Source of the DNA: UBA4923 sp964606165
GTDB taxonomy: Bacteria; Bacillota; Clostridia; Saccharofermentanales; DTU023
Direction: 5' to 3'
Assembly: GCA_964606165.1 (NCBI GenBank)
Contig: CAZSFQ010000006.1
Coordinates: forward strand, 27,116 to 91,115
Length of the DNA: 64,000 nt
The translations under genes were made by a program, and so were the position numbers. This document shows, in pieces, positions 1 to 8,339 of this stretch. Below the pieces are notes generated by a model. It was not told the origin of the DNA. It worked only from the letters and a program-made list of their open reading frames with translations, and did no database searches. The first letter of the stretch is position 1. Each line of letters begins with the position of its first letter.

Positions 1-891
1 AAAGACCTGATCCAGGACTTCAACTTCCGATCGCGCCAGTTCTTTGACCTGGAAATCCGATTGAGTTTTGAACCGGAATCCCAGATTTTCACCGACTGGG
101 GCTATTTCATAATGCACACCTTCCAGCTTGACAATGCAATCGTATTTTTCCGGAGCCGGCCCCATGGGCAGCGCACTGTAAACCAGACCGCTGATCGCTC
201 TTCCTTTGTACTTGTAATGAAGCATATCTGAGTACCAAAGCATTTTCATAAGCCTGACTGTGTACAGGTATTTCGTTTTCTTCGCAAGGTAGTTGATCAT
301 TTCAACCACTTTGCTCAAATCCAGATCCACCCCGCCCCTGATGGCTTCATCTTGAAATCCCGCATAATGAGCTTCGATCGAGGTGGTCAAATACCAGTTC
401 TCCTTTTTCGAGAAGGCCTTCATCGCGTTCTCAAGGTACTTCCCGTATGCCCTTTCCGTGATCTTGTGCCTGGATTTTTCCAGTACCTCCATAAACCACT
501 TGGGATCCTCAGCAATTTTTCTCAAGATGGCGTCATGCGCGACATCTTGTACCTGGTGGTTTTCATAGCGGGTAATGGTTGCTTTCCCCCAGTCAAGCAG
601 GTCGGAAAAATCTTTCTGGCTGATTCCATATTGCTTTCGAATCCTGATGATGTCGCCCGAGGTCAGCAAAGCTCTCTTCTCCCTGTAGGCATCTTTCATG
701 GCCAGATCGTTGGCCTTGATCAGGTCTTCTGTTTCAAGCAGATTGTCGGTATGGGGGCAATACTCGTAAGTTGGCGCAAACTCCACCTCTTCACCTTTAA
801 AAGTTACAGTTTCGGGCAAACGGACCCTTTGAACATCATGCTCTTCCATACAGTCGAAGCAAAACTTTCTTACTGTTTCCAGAATCTCCAT
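1..891 (-). CDS. MqsA-like HTH / Panacea (SocA, DUF4065) antitoxin, partial at left edge
   Basis: Reading the minus strand from the ATG at 891 gives 297 uninterrupted codons that run off the window, so the C terminus is missing. Residues 11-14 are a CxxC pair and C45 a third cysteine, a remnant of the MqsA-type zinc finger. Residues about 78-112 form an XRE-like helix-turn-helix of the MqsA kind (IRKQYGISQKDFS, then ITRYEN). Residues about 195-260 match the Panacea/SocA domain (LMKMLWYSDMLHYKYKGRAI, LPMGPAPEKYD). Panacea proteins are known antitoxins that neutralise many unrelated toxins. The ribosome binding site AAAGGCGGGA precedes the ATG. No toxin is present upstream, so a partner, if any, should lie beyond base 1. 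Family call good; toxin partner unknown. Confidence 0.85.
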   Translation of the reverse strand, partial: MEILETVRKFCFDCMEEHDVQRVRLPETVTFKGEEVEFAPTYEYCPHTDNLLETEDLIKANDLAMKDAYREKRALLTSGDIIRIRKQYGISQKDFSDLLDWGKATITRYENHQVQDVAHDAILRKIAEDPKWFMEVLEKSRHKITERAYGKYLENAMKAFSKKENWYLTTSIEAHYAGFQDEAIRGGVDLDLSKVVEMINYLAKKTKYLYTVRLMKMLWYSDMLHYKYKGRAISGLVYSALPMGPAPEKYDCIVKLEGVHYEIAPVGENLGFRFKTQSDFQVKELARSEVEVLDQVF

Positions 892-954
892 TTTCCCGCC
901 TTTCTCTCACGATCCGTAAGGAAAAGTACTTTTGCCAAAAGGATACTCAGCAAA

Positions 955-984
955 ATCCTAGCACTTGTGATTGAAATAAGTCAA
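955..984 (-). promoter_or_regulatory. Promoter of the Panacea antitoxin gene
   Basis: On the minus strand TTGACT (979-984) and TAGGAT (955-960) are separated by 18 bases, with an extended TGC before the -10. The -35 touches the end of the palindrome at 984-1015, so a protein bound there would block polymerase. Confidence 0.6.
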
Positions 985-1015
985 GATTTTCGGTATCAAT
1001 TGATACCGAAAATCT
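984..1015. promoter_or_regulatory. 32-bp perfect palindrome, probable antitoxin operator
   Basis: The half-site agattttcggtatcaa (984-999) is followed directly by its exact reverse complement (1000-1015). It overlaps the -35 box of the antitoxin promoter. HTH antitoxins commonly autorepress through such operators; binding here is inferred. Confidence 0.75.
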
Positions 1016-1090
1016 GTTGCGCGCCAGAACCTATCGCGTATTGGTGTAGGTGAATCAAGTTGAGGACAGCCGGGAACAGGCCATCGATTC

Positions 1091-1648
1091 CTACCGATTC
1101 CGGTAGTCCTCCGCCAAAATCGCGTAGTAACAGGCGTCCGCAAACACATCCGGCTTGTAGATGGCCTGGCGGTGCAGTCCTTCATATTCCATACCGCACT
1201 TTTTCATGACATCTCCTGAGTGGACGTTGGCCGGCTCATGGCAGGACTCAATCCGGTTGGCGCCGACCTCATCAAAGAAGAAACGGATCAGTCCGGCCAG
1301 GGCTTCCGACACGTAGCCCTGATGCCACCAGGGTTTGCCGATACAGTAACCGATGTTAACCATGCGGATGTTCTCACGGCCTTCAACCGAGCCGATGCTG
1401 CCGATCAGGGTATTGCCCTCTTTGAGCTCAATCGCCCAGTTGTAGTAGTTTTTGAAATCGTAGCTGTTCACCCAGGTCCGAAGAATCTCCCTGGTCACTC
1501 CAAGATCCGCGTGCGGCTCCCAGGACAGGTATTTTGTCACTTCGGGATCATTGGCCCAGTTACTGAACATGGCCGGGGCGTCATCGAGAGTGAAACGGCG
1601 AAGAACCAGCCTGTCGGTTTCAAGCCTTACGGTGCCTTTATGTACCAT
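1091..1648 (-). CDS. GNAT family N-acetyltransferase (RimJ/RimL-like)
   Basis: A 185-residue protein with the N-terminal pattern of the RimJ/RimL branch (LETDRLVLRRFTLDDA) and the acetyl-CoA binding stretch around residues 95-125 (IGYCIGKPWWHQGYVSEAL). The family transfers an acetyl group from acetyl-CoA to protein N termini or small amines; the substrate cannot be told. The start is supported by GGGAGAAGGG just before the ATG. It is divergent from rnj and separated from the antitoxin gene by about 200 bases, so it is probably transcribed on its own. Confidence 0.85.
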   Translation of the reverse strand: MVHKGTVRLETDRLVLRRFTLDDAPAMFSNWANDPEVTKYLSWEPHADLGVTREILRTWVNSYDFKNYYNWAIELKEGNTLIGSIGSVEGRENIRMVNIGYCIGKPWWHQGYVSEALAGLIRFFFDEVGANRIESCHEPANVHSGDVMKKCGMEYEGLHRQAIYKPDVFADACYYAILAEDYRNR

Positions 1649-1707
1649 ATTCCCTTCTCCCTCACCTTTTAATATCTCATGTTATCATTGATTGTTAGCG
1701 CATTCGC

Positions 1708-1731
1708 GGTGACTGACAGCTTTCAGTCACC
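1708..1731 (+). other. Stem-loop in the rnj 5' leader region
   Basis: Nine-base arms ggtgactga (1708-1716) and tcagtcacc (1723-1731) enclose a 6-base loop, followed by ctttattat. It sits about 20 bases upstream of the rnj start. It could be a terminator-like or 5'-end stabilising hairpin; the role is inferred. Confidence 0.5.
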
Positions 1732-1751
1732 CTTTATTATAGGAGCAGAAA

Positions 1752-3467
1752 ATGAGTCGAAAGAAAAAAGAAGAAATAGAAAGCACAAGCAAGAAAAATA
1801 CTGGACAAAAATTACGTGTCATTCCGCTCGGCGGCATGCGCGAAATAGGGAAAAACATGACCGTCTTTGAATACGGTGATGACCTGATCGTCATCGACTG
1901 CGGCATGGCCTTTCCTGATACCAGGATGCCTGGCATCGATATCATCATCCCGGACTTTCACTACCTTCGGGAGAACCGCGACAAGATTCGCGGGATTCTG
2001 ATCACGCACGGCCACGAAGACCATATCGGGGCCCTGCCCTGGCTTTTAAAGGAATTCGATGTCCCCGTCTACGCGACGCCCATGACCATGAAGCTGATCG
2101 AGATCAAACTCGAGAATACGCGTCCCAAAGTGGAAAGCAAAAAGCTCCAGGTCGTACGGGCCGGCGATTCACTTTCAATCGGGGCTTTTGGGATTGAGTT
2201 TATCCATGTCAACCATTCGATCGCGGACGCGGTCTCCATCGCCCTGACGACACCCGTGGGAACCGTCTTTTTTACAGGGGACTTCAAGATCGACTACACA
2301 CCGACCACGGTGGATCCCATCGATCTGGGGAAAATCGCGGAGATCGGCAACCGCGGCGTCCTGGCCCTCATCTCCGAGAGCACCAACGCCGAGCGGCCGG
2401 GACACTCCCTGTCGGAAAGGGAGGTCGGCAAGGCCTTCAAGGATATCTTCTCCGAAGCCGCGGGCCGAATCATAGTAGCCACCTTCTCGTCCAATGTCTT
2501 CCGCTTGCAGCAGGTCATCTCAACAGCCGAGTCATTCGGCCGCAAGGTACTGATCCTGGGGCGGAGCATGCTCAATGTCTTTGAAGCGGCAAACAGCCTG
2601 GGCTATCTTTCCTACCAGCCGTCCACCATCATGGATATCCAAAGCATCGACAGCTTTCCCGCGGAAGAAATCGTCATCCTGGCGACCGGAAGCCAGGGTG
2701 AACCCATGTCAGCCCTTTCGAGGCTGGCCTATTCGGAACACCGCAGCACGGAAATCATGGAAGGCGACACGGTAATCCTGTCGTCCAGCATGATCCCCGG
2801 CAACGAAGAGGCCATCTACCGGGTCGTCAACGAGCTCTTCATGAAAGGGGCCCAGGTAATCTACGAATCGCTATCGGAAGTCCACGCCTCAGGCCACGCC
2901 TGCCAGGATGAGTTGAAGCAGATCCTGACCCTGACAAAGCCCCGCTATTTTATCCCCTCGCACGGCGAATTCCGCATGCTCTACCGGCACGCGGAGCTGG
3001 CCAGCAAGATGGGGATTCCCAATGAGCGGATTGTGCTTTCGAAAAACGGCGAGATCCTCGAATTTTCGGAAGACGGCAGCCTGAACTTCACCGGCTATAC
3101 CGAGGGAGCCGGTATCCTGATCGACGGGTCGGGCATGGGCGACGTTGACGAGTACGTACTGAACGACCGTCTCCGTCTGGCGGATGAAGGCGTCGTTTCG
3201 GTCACCATCGTCATCGATGCCCAGGCCAACCGCCTCTACGGCGACCCTGTCGTTCAGGCCAAGGGCTTCATCTACGAAAGTGAGATGAAGCACGTCATTG
3301 AACTTTGTCAGGAGCGGGTCAAGGAAATCGCCGGCGAATTGTGGAGCAAGAAAAAACCGCTGGGCGCTCACATGACATCGGATGACATGAAAGACAAGAT
3401 CCAAAAGACCCTCTTCGAACTGACAAGAAGAAGGCCGGTCGTCATGGTGGCTGTCGTCGCCATTTGA
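1752..3467 (+). CDS. rnj: Ribonuclease J
   Basis: A 571-residue metallo-beta-lactamase/beta-CASP ribonuclease, close to the family's usual 555. RNase J has both endonuclease and 5'-3' exonuclease activity and takes part in mRNA turnover and rRNA maturation in Bacillota. The metal-binding motif HGHEDH is at residues 86-91, and the C-terminal motif HASGHA is present in the beta-CASP part. Residues 1-19 are a lysine-rich lead before the core begins at LRVIPLGGMREIGKN. The ATG at 1752 follows TATAGGAGCAG. It is divergent from the GNAT gene and convergent with rel, whose stop lies 1 base away. Confident call. Confidence 0.95.
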   Translation: MSRKKKEEIESTSKKNTGQKLRVIPLGGMREIGKNMTVFEYGDDLIVIDCGMAFPDTRMPGIDIIIPDFHYLRENRDKIRGILITHGHEDHIGALPWLLKEFDVPVYATPMTMKLIEIKLENTRPKVESKKLQVVRAGDSLSIGAFGIEFIHVNHSIADAVSIALTTPVGTVFFTGDFKIDYTPTTVDPIDLGKIAEIGNRGVLALISESTNAERPGHSLSEREVGKAFKDIFSEAAGRIIVATFSSNVFRLQQVISTAESFGRKVLILGRSMLNVFEAANSLGYLSYQPSTIMDIQSIDSFPAEEIVILATGSQGEPMSALSRLAYSEHRSTEIMEGDTVILSSSMIPGNEEAIYRVVNELFMKGAQVIYESLSEVHASGHACQDELKQILTLTKPRYFIPSHGEFRMLYRHAELASKMGIPNERIVLSKNGEILEFSEDGSLNFTGYTEGAGILIDGSGMGDVDEYVLNDRLRLADEGVVSVTIVIDAQANRLYGDPVVQAKGFIYESEMKHVIELCQERVKEIAGELWSKKKPLGAHMTSDDMKDKIQKTLFELTRRRPVVMVAVVAI

Positions 3468-3468
3468 A

Positions 3469-5817
3469 TCAGTTGTGACCGCGTGAGACGCTGACAACGC
3501 TGTCGATGGCCTTGATCCGGCCTACCAGCTTGTCATACTGTTCCTGGTTTTCAATTTCAACGGTGAGAAGAAGATTGGCGCTGATATCGCGGGCCGACGA
3601 GATGCGGGCCGCCTGGACGGGAATTTGCTCATCGGCGATGGCCGCTGATATTTCTGCCAGAAGATTGGTTCTGTCGCGCGCGATAATCCGGATATCGACC
3701 GGGTACTTGTGGTGCGATTCCGGCGCCTGTGTCGTCCACTCGACATCAATCAGGCGCGAGGCACGCTCGGCGTCCTCCGGCGACCGGTCGAAAGAGTTGA
3801 GGATATTGCGGATATTGGGACAGTCAATCCGGTGGATGGCCACCCCCATCCCGCGCGTTACGTAGCCAATAATCTGGTCCCCCGGCACAGGGTTGCAGCA
3901 CCGCGACATTTTAAGCAGGGCATTGTCAAGCCCCCGCACCTTGACCGGAATATCGGGCAGCTTCCGCTGTCTTTTTTTAGCTATTTTCGGCGCGGCCTTG
4001 TCCAGAATCAGCGCCTCGCTCACCAGCAGATTGGACGGATTGAAGATGACCTGGCCCGATTTGGAAACGCGGTAACCAAGCTTGACCCTTTCTTCCTCCG
4101 GCAGTGACATGACATAAGCATCCCGAAGTTTGGGAACGACCCGTCCCGCGGGAAGGCCGCCATAGCCTACTCCGGCCAGCAGGTCGTCAAGCGAATGAAT
4201 GGAGTAGCGCTTCAGTATGGGCGTATAAAACTCTTTTTTCAGGAAGTCCGACGAATGAAAGCCAAGTTTTTGGATTTCGCGGTCCAGGAGCTCACGCCCC
4301 CGGACAATATTCTCATCACGGCGTTCGCGCTTGAACCAGGATGAGATCTTGTTGCGGGCCGTGCCGCTCTTGACGATATTGAGCCAGTCCCGCGACGGAC
4401 CGCGCACCTTGTCGGAGGTCAGGATCTCGACGATATCCCCGTTTTTCAGTTCGTAAGTCAGTGAGACCATGCGGCCGTTGACCTTGGCCCCGTACATGGA
4501 ATTGCCGATATCACTGTGGATGTGATAAGCGAAATCGACCGGTACAGCGCCCGACGGAAGCGAGATCACCTTGCCCATGGGCGTGAAGACGAAGACTTCC
4601 TCGGGGATCAGGCCTTCCTTCAGGGCATCCATGTAGTCGTGGGCGTCGCTCATATCGCTTTGCCATTCAAGAAGCTGACGGAGCCAGGACAGGCGAATCT
4701 CAAAGATATCCTGCCTTTTCTCCGTCGAGCCCTCTTTATAGCGCCAGTGGGCCGCGATGCCGTATTCTGCCGTCCGGTGCATCTCCTCGGTCCGGATCTG
4801 AACTTCAAAGGGAATCCCCCTGTGACCGATGACGGTAGTGTGAAGAGACTGATAGCCGTTTGTCTTGGGCATGGCGATGTAGTCACGGAATCTTCCGGGA
4901 ATGGGCTTGTAAAGCTCGTGCACAAGACCGAGAACAGCGTAGCATTCACTGACGGTTGGAACGATGATCCGGGTGGCGAATAAATCGTAGATTTCGTCAA
5001 GCTGCTTGGCCTGGGTCTTCATCTTGCGGTAGATGCTGTAAAAATGCTTGGGCCTGCCCTCGATTTCGGCCGCGATCCCCATGGCAGCGATCTTTATGGT
5101 CAGTTCCTCCGTGATTTCATTCAAATATTCCTCACGGTCTGAACGGCGCTGGGACAACATGCCGACCAGCTCATAGTAGGCATCGGGATCCAGGTAGCGC
5201 AAACTCAGGTCCTCAAGTTCCCACTTGATCCGGTGAATGCCGAGGCGGGCAGCAAGGGGCGCGTAGATGTCCAAAGTTTCACGTGCGGTCGCCACCTGCT
5301 TGTCCGGTTCCTTGTATTTCATGGTGCGCATGTTGTGAAGCCTGTCTGCCAGCTTGATCAGGACGACACGGATGTCCTTGGCCATGGCAAGAAACATTTT
5401 TCGAAAATTCTGCGCCTGCATCTCTTCTTTCGAAGAGTAGGAGATCCGGGATAACTTGGTGACACCATCGACAAGCTCGGCAACATCCTTTCCCAGGACT
5501 TCCCTGATCTCATCAAGGGTCACGTCGGTGTCTTCAACCGTATCGTGAACCAGCGAGGCCGCCAGCGTGTGGTCATCGACCAATCCCAGGTCAAAGAGGA
5601 TTTTCATGGCGGCGACGGGGTGAATGATGTAGGGTTCGCCGGTCGCTCGAAACTGATCTTTGTGGGCCTCCTTGGACAAGTTGTAAGCGGCAGCGAGAAG
5701 CGAGGCATCGTCTTGGTGCGCCGCTCTTTTCCAGCTCTCAATAAACCGGTCCATCTCGGCGTCTGTTTTTGCCAGTATTTCGACTTGTACCGCTGTGTAA
5801 ACAACCGGCTCCATCAT
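3469..5817 (-). CDS. rel: Bifunctional (p)ppGpp synthetase/hydrolase Rel
   Basis: A 782-residue alarmone enzyme: HD hydrolase domain with the catalytic HDTVED (about residues 91-96), synthetase domain (RFRDYIAMPKTNGYQSLHT and EVQIRT), TGS domain (VFVFTPMGKVISLP), and a C-terminal ACT domain. It makes and degrades (p)ppGpp during the stringent response. The usual R-x-K-D/E signature of bifunctional enzymes just before EIYDL reads QAKQ here, a modest departure. I chose the ATG at 5817 because it overlaps the recJ stop in an ATGA arrangement, which indicates translational coupling; an in-frame start at 5853 would add 12 residues inside recJ. Confidence 0.95.
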   Translation of the reverse strand: MMEPVVYTAVQVEILAKTDAEMDRFIESWKRAAHQDDASLLAAAYNLSKEAHKDQFRATGEPYIIHPVAAMKILFDLGLVDDHTLAASLVHDTVEDTDVTLDEIREVLGKDVAELVDGVTKLSRISYSSKEEMQAQNFRKMFLAMAKDIRVVLIKLADRLHNMRTMKYKEPDKQVATARETLDIYAPLAARLGIHRIKWELEDLSLRYLDPDAYYELVGMLSQRRSDREEYLNEITEELTIKIAAMGIAAEIEGRPKHFYSIYRKMKTQAKQLDEIYDLFATRIIVPTVSECYAVLGLVHELYKPIPGRFRDYIAMPKTNGYQSLHTTVIGHRGIPFEVQIRTEEMHRTAEYGIAAHWRYKEGSTEKRQDIFEIRLSWLRQLLEWQSDMSDAHDYMDALKEGLIPEEVFVFTPMGKVISLPSGAVPVDFAYHIHSDIGNSMYGAKVNGRMVSLTYELKNGDIVEILTSDKVRGPSRDWLNIVKSGTARNKISSWFKRERRDENIVRGRELLDREIQKLGFHSSDFLKKEFYTPILKRYSIHSLDDLLAGVGYGGLPAGRVVPKLRDAYVMSLPEEERVKLGYRVSKSGQVIFNPSNLLVSEALILDKAAPKIAKKRQRKLPDIPVKVRGLDNALLKMSRCCNPVPGDQIIGYVTRGMGVAIHRIDCPNIRNILNSFDRSPEDAERASRLIDVEWTTQAPESHHKYPVDIRIIARDRTNLLAEISAAIADEQIPVQAARISSARDISANLLLTVEIENQEQYDKLVGRIKAIDSVVSVSRGHN

Positions 5818-8000
5818 TCGACGGCCACCCCCAGCGCCTTCATTTTCTCCCACAAGGGGGAATCTGACAGTGCGGGTCTTTTCCCTTCCTGTTCAATTTT
5901 GGTGCAGCTAAAGCTCCCGTCCCCCTTATCGCTCAGGCGAACAAGGCCGGCTTGGTCGAAGATGGCGAGCGCCAGCAGAACTTCAAGAGCCTTTGCTTCC
6001 TCATTATAACGGTGTGACAGGAGCCATGCCAGACGAAGGGGCAGAAAGGTCAGGGACCTGTCTTTCAAATCGCAAAGCGATTCCAGGATTTTCCAAAGCG
6101 ACCGGAAGAGGGAGGCGGGAAGCGACAGGCCTTGGTCTTCCAATTCCTTTTCATCCGTCTCAGCCTTTTCCAACCATCTGCCGTAGTCCTTGACAGCCCG
6201 GTCATTCACCCCGTCGTGGCGGGCCGGCCGGAGCTCGATCAACCTCATTTGTACTGTTTCCTGGTCGCGCCAGCGGTTGATCTCGGGAACGGCCAGGATT
6301 TCGACAGTATCCCCAAGTCTATAAAAAGCTTCCTCACCGCTGCGGTTGAAAAGAAGCGCGTCGAACAAGAGCATGGAGGGATCAGGTGTTCGAAGCGCGA
6401 ACTTGAGGTGCCGTCCGTCACCAACCCGGGTCATGCCTTCGACGGTCAAATCCTCCATCCAGACAAGGGGGCGCTCGAAACCGTTCCCTGTCGGCTCGAA
6501 GGTATCAAATTGCCTGATCAGGTCTGCCTGGAGCTCACCGCCTGTCAGGGCGATGTCGGCAAGGTGGGCCTGTTGACGCTCCTTTCGGGGAATCGCCTCG
6601 ACTGCCTGTGTAATCTTGTCGCGGAAAGCATCCAGATTTTCTGCCTTGAGGGTCAAACCCGCGGCGCCCGCGTGACCGCCGTACCTCTCCATCAGGGGTG
6701 CGGCCGTGTGGAGGATCTTAATCAAATCGAGATTGCCATAGCTGCGCGCCGAGCCTGTCAGCAGGCCGTCTTCCTCATTCAGGGTAATGGCAGGCACACG
6801 CAATTTCTCAACCAGACGGGAGCTGACGATACCCATGACACCGGCGTGCCAACCTTTGCCGACAGCGATGGCAAGGGCGGACGCTCCGTGGCAGCATGGG
6901 CTGGTCACCGCATCCAATGCCTGTGAAAAAATGTCCTGTTCCACCAGCCTGCGCTCTTGATTCAGCTGATCAAGTTCCCGCGCCAGATGCCCGGCCCTGG
7001 CAGGGTCCTCTTCCAGCAAGAGATCAAGCGCCAGCCTGACATCACCCATCCTGCCGGCCGCGTTCAGCCGGGGAGCCAGGGAAAAGGCAATATCACGGGC
7101 CGTCAAGCCCTTGTCGCTTCGCCCCAGCCGGTCAATCGACCGTAAGCCGTGCGGCGCAGATCTTTCAAAAGCGGCCAGCCCTTCCCGGACGATGATCCGG
7201 TTGACGCCGACAAGCGGCATGACATCGGCAACCGTGCCGACCGCGGCAAGGACGAGCAGGCGGGGCCGGCAATCCGCGATCCTGCCCCGCATCTGGTCAA
7301 GCGCCAGAGTCAGCATCAAGGCCACCCCCGCGCCCGAAAGCTGGGCGAATGGATAGGTTTCCCCGGCAAGCATGGGGTTGATCAGAGGCGCTCCCGCCTC
7401 TTCAAAAGCCTGTGTCGCCAGGTGGTGATCAGTCACGATGACATCCATGCCCCGGTCCATCAAATCCCTGACCAGGTCAGGTGATGAAGTTCCTGTGTCG
7501 ACGGTGATCACGAGGTCGGGCCGGTGGAGTTCGATCTCGTCAACCAGGGCGGGCGAAAGGCCGTAGCCGTCATCAAAACGGTCGGGAATCAGGATATGGG
7601 CTTCATGTCCCCGCTCTGTCAAATAGCAGGAAAGCAGGGCAGCCGCTGTCAGCCCGTCCGCGTCGTAGTCGCCGAAGATGAGAATGCGGGGATGCCCCCT
7701 GTCCAGGTGGCTTTCAAGCAAATGACAGGCCTCCCCCATGGAGCGAAAGAGAAAGGGATCCGGAAGCTGGTCAAAGGAAGCGTCGAACAGCTCCCTTCGT
7801 TTTTCTTCCGTGTCAATGCCCCGCGCCTCCAGGACCCGGTCCAAAACAGGCCTGCCGCTCTCACGCCAAGCGGGGTCCTCGACCAGTTCCCAAGGAACCG
7901 GCATCAGCCAGTTCAATAATTCCTGTCTGGAAATCTCTTGATGCACGGGGACTTTTCCTGCCTTCTCTTCCATAGAAAAGAGGTCCGCTGTCAGACGCAA
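5814..8000 (-). CDS. recJ: Single-stranded-DNA-specific exonuclease RecJ
   Basis: A 728-residue DHH-family 5'-3' exonuclease for recombination and mismatch/base-excision repair. Motifs seen: DYDADG at 111-116, VDTG at 167-170, DHH at 191-193, and the DHHA1 motif GGHAGAAG. The C-terminal third is longer and less conserved, as in many Bacillota RecJ proteins. The start is a TTG at 8000 with AGAGAGG four bases upstream; the next ATG at 7973 has no ribosome binding site. The stop overlaps the rel start by four bases, so the two are cotranslated. It lies 29 bases downstream of rpsU. Confidence 0.93.
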   Translation of the reverse strand: MRLTADLFSMEEKAGKVPVHQEISRQELLNWLMPVPWELVEDPAWRESGRPVLDRVLEARGIDTEEKRRELFDASFDQLPDPFLFRSMGEACHLLESHLDRGHPRILIFGDYDADGLTAAALLSCYLTERGHEAHILIPDRFDDGYGLSPALVDEIELHRPDLVITVDTGTSSPDLVRDLMDRGMDVIVTDHHLATQAFEEAGAPLINPMLAGETYPFAQLSGAGVALMLTLALDQMRGRIADCRPRLLVLAAVGTVADVMPLVGVNRIIVREGLAAFERSAPHGLRSIDRLGRSDKGLTARDIAFSLAPRLNAAGRMGDVRLALDLLLEEDPARAGHLARELDQLNQERRLVEQDIFSQALDAVTSPCCHGASALAIAVGKGWHAGVMGIVSSRLVEKLRVPAITLNEEDGLLTGSARSYGNLDLIKILHTAAPLMERYGGHAGAAGLTLKAENLDAFRDKITQAVEAIPRKERQQAHLADIALTGGELQADLIRQFDTFEPTGNGFERPLVWMEDLTVEGMTRVGDGRHLKFALRTPDPSMLLFDALLFNRSGEEAFYRLGDTVEILAVPEINRWRDQETVQMRLIELRPARHDGVNDRAVKDYGRWLEKAETDEKELEDQGLSLPASLFRSLWKILESLCDLKDRSLTFLPLRLAWLLSHRYNEEAKALEVLLALAIFDQAGLVRLSDKGDGSFSCTKIEQEGKRPALSDSPLWEKMKALGVAVE

Positions 8001-8029
8001 CGAACCTCTCTTTTGTCGTCCTTGAAAAA

Positions 8030-8203
8030 TCAGCGCTTGCGCTTTCTGGCGGCTTCGGCTTTTTTCTTGCGTTTAACACTGGGTTTTTCATAGTGTTCGC
8101 GTTTGCGTACTTCAGCCAGCACGCCGGAACGAGCGCAGGAACGCTTGAAACGTCTCAGCGCACTGTCCAGGGATTCATTTTCCTTTACACGAATCTCCGT
8201 CAA
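8030..8203 (-). CDS. rpsU: 30S ribosomal protein S21
   Basis: A 57-residue basic protein with the S21 pattern TEIRVKENESLDSALRRFKR and a lysine/arginine-rich tail. It belongs to the small ribosomal subunit. The start is TTG at 8203 with GGGGAGGGAT ahead; an upstream ATG at 8221 would translate the ribosome binding site itself and add six residues that S21 does not have. First gene of the rpsU-recJ-rel unit, behind its own promoter. Confidence 0.95.
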   Translation of the reverse strand: MTEIRVKENESLDSALRRFKRSCARSGVLAEVRKREHYEKPSVKRKKKAEAARKRKR

Positions 8204-8263
8204 CCTTATCCCTCCCCTCACAGTGGACTCTGAGCAACCCTAGAGGATTCACAGTTCCCGAGT

Positions 8264-8293
8264 AGTATACAATGAATATCACTTGAACGTCAA
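8264..8293 (-). promoter_or_regulatory. Promoter of rpsU-recJ-rel
   Basis: Minus-strand TTGACG (8288-8293) and TATACT (8264-8269) with an 18-base spacer, 61 bases upstream of the rpsU start. Confidence 0.7.
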
Positions 8294-8339
8294 ATAAAGA
8301 AGCCGGGGAAGGGGCAAAGAGGAGGCTTTGCAAACGACC

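Noticed and set aside
352..1053. A plus-strand frame of 233 codons over the left part of the window
   Set aside because: It lies opposite the Panacea antitoxin gene and over its palindromic promoter; the minus-strand reading has recognisable domains and a ribosome binding site.
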